A DNA stretch of 5,575 nt, taken from assembly GCA_025457725.1 (NCBI GenBank), contig JALOTU010000187.1, positions 1 through 5,575 on the forward strand. The letters run 5' to 3'. Source of the DNA: Verrucomicrobiota bacterium. GTDB lineage: Bacteria; Verrucomicrobiota; Verrucomicrobiia; Limisphaerales; DSYF01. The translations under genes and the position numbers were made by a program. This document shows, piece by piece, positions 5,546 through 5,575 of this stretch (position 1 is its first letter; the number at the start of each line of letters is the position of its first letter). The notes beneath the pieces are model-generated. The model searched no databases, had not been told where the DNA came from, and was given only the letters and a program-made list of their open reading frames with translations.

Positions 5546-5575
5546 CTTACCGCATACTTACGGCTGAGTGAGTCA

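Larger units (their letters stand above)
4819..5575. other. Gene-free, repeat-rich intergenic region
   Basis: No open frame in this 757-bp stretch shows a recognisable domain or a natural start context. I see no tRNA, rRNA or transposase remnant. The stretch holds several palindromes listed separately: a hairpin at 4899-4922, an imperfect long hairpin at 4954-5015, a short hairpin at 5049-5060, an 87-bp composite at 5081-5167 and a 155-bp inverted-repeat element at 5391-5545. Smaller inverted repeats also occur: ATGCG/CGCAT at 5173-5190, CCGA/TCGG at 5213-5222 and the palindrome CACCGGTG at 5301-5308. Positions 5223-5390 contain nothing else I can name. Confidence 0.7.

Overview
The window looks like a chromosomal segment of a moderately GC-rich Gram-negative bacterium, most likely from the Verrucomicrobiota. 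This rests on protein style, not on a marker gene. The evidence is an exported enzyme carrying a LamG-type lectin fold, followed by a C-terminal beta module that ends in 'FYRIEAL' (a tail I associate with secreted verrucomicrobial proteins), the lack of clear Shine-Dalgarno sites, and a gene-poor stretch packed with palindromic repeats.

Layout. Positions 21-2886 (minus strand) hold a probable two-gene operon. It is read from an exported glycerophosphodiester phosphodiesterase (GDPD) fused to a LamG domain (1003-2886) into an exported endonuclease/exonuclease/phosphatase (EEP) family hydrolase (21-938), with a 64-bp gap. A divergent intergenic region (2887-3107) follows. Then comes a plus-strand GntR-family regulator of the HutC type with a UTRA ligand-binding domain (3108-3845), and a second, single-domain exported GDPD (3901-4818). 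The last 757 bp (4819-5575) hold no convincing gene. They hold several imperfect palindromes, including an 87-bp composite element and a 155-bp element with long terminal inverted repeats.

How it fits together. Three enzymes predicted to leave the cytoplasm all belong to phosphodiester/phosphomonoester hydrolase superfamilies, and a ligand-sensing repressor-type regulator sits among them. The near-identical 12-bp palindrome TTRACGCRYTAA occurs just upstream of the GDPD-LamG gene (2896-2907) and twice at the start of the second GDPD (3865-3876 and 3905-3916). The simplest model is a small regulon in which both GDPD transcription units are controlled together, either by the local GntR protein or by another regulator, to release glycerol phosphate or a similar product from extracellular phosphodiesters. 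The gene families are clear. The shared operator is directly visible. The substrate, the inducer and the identity of the protein that binds the palindrome are inference.
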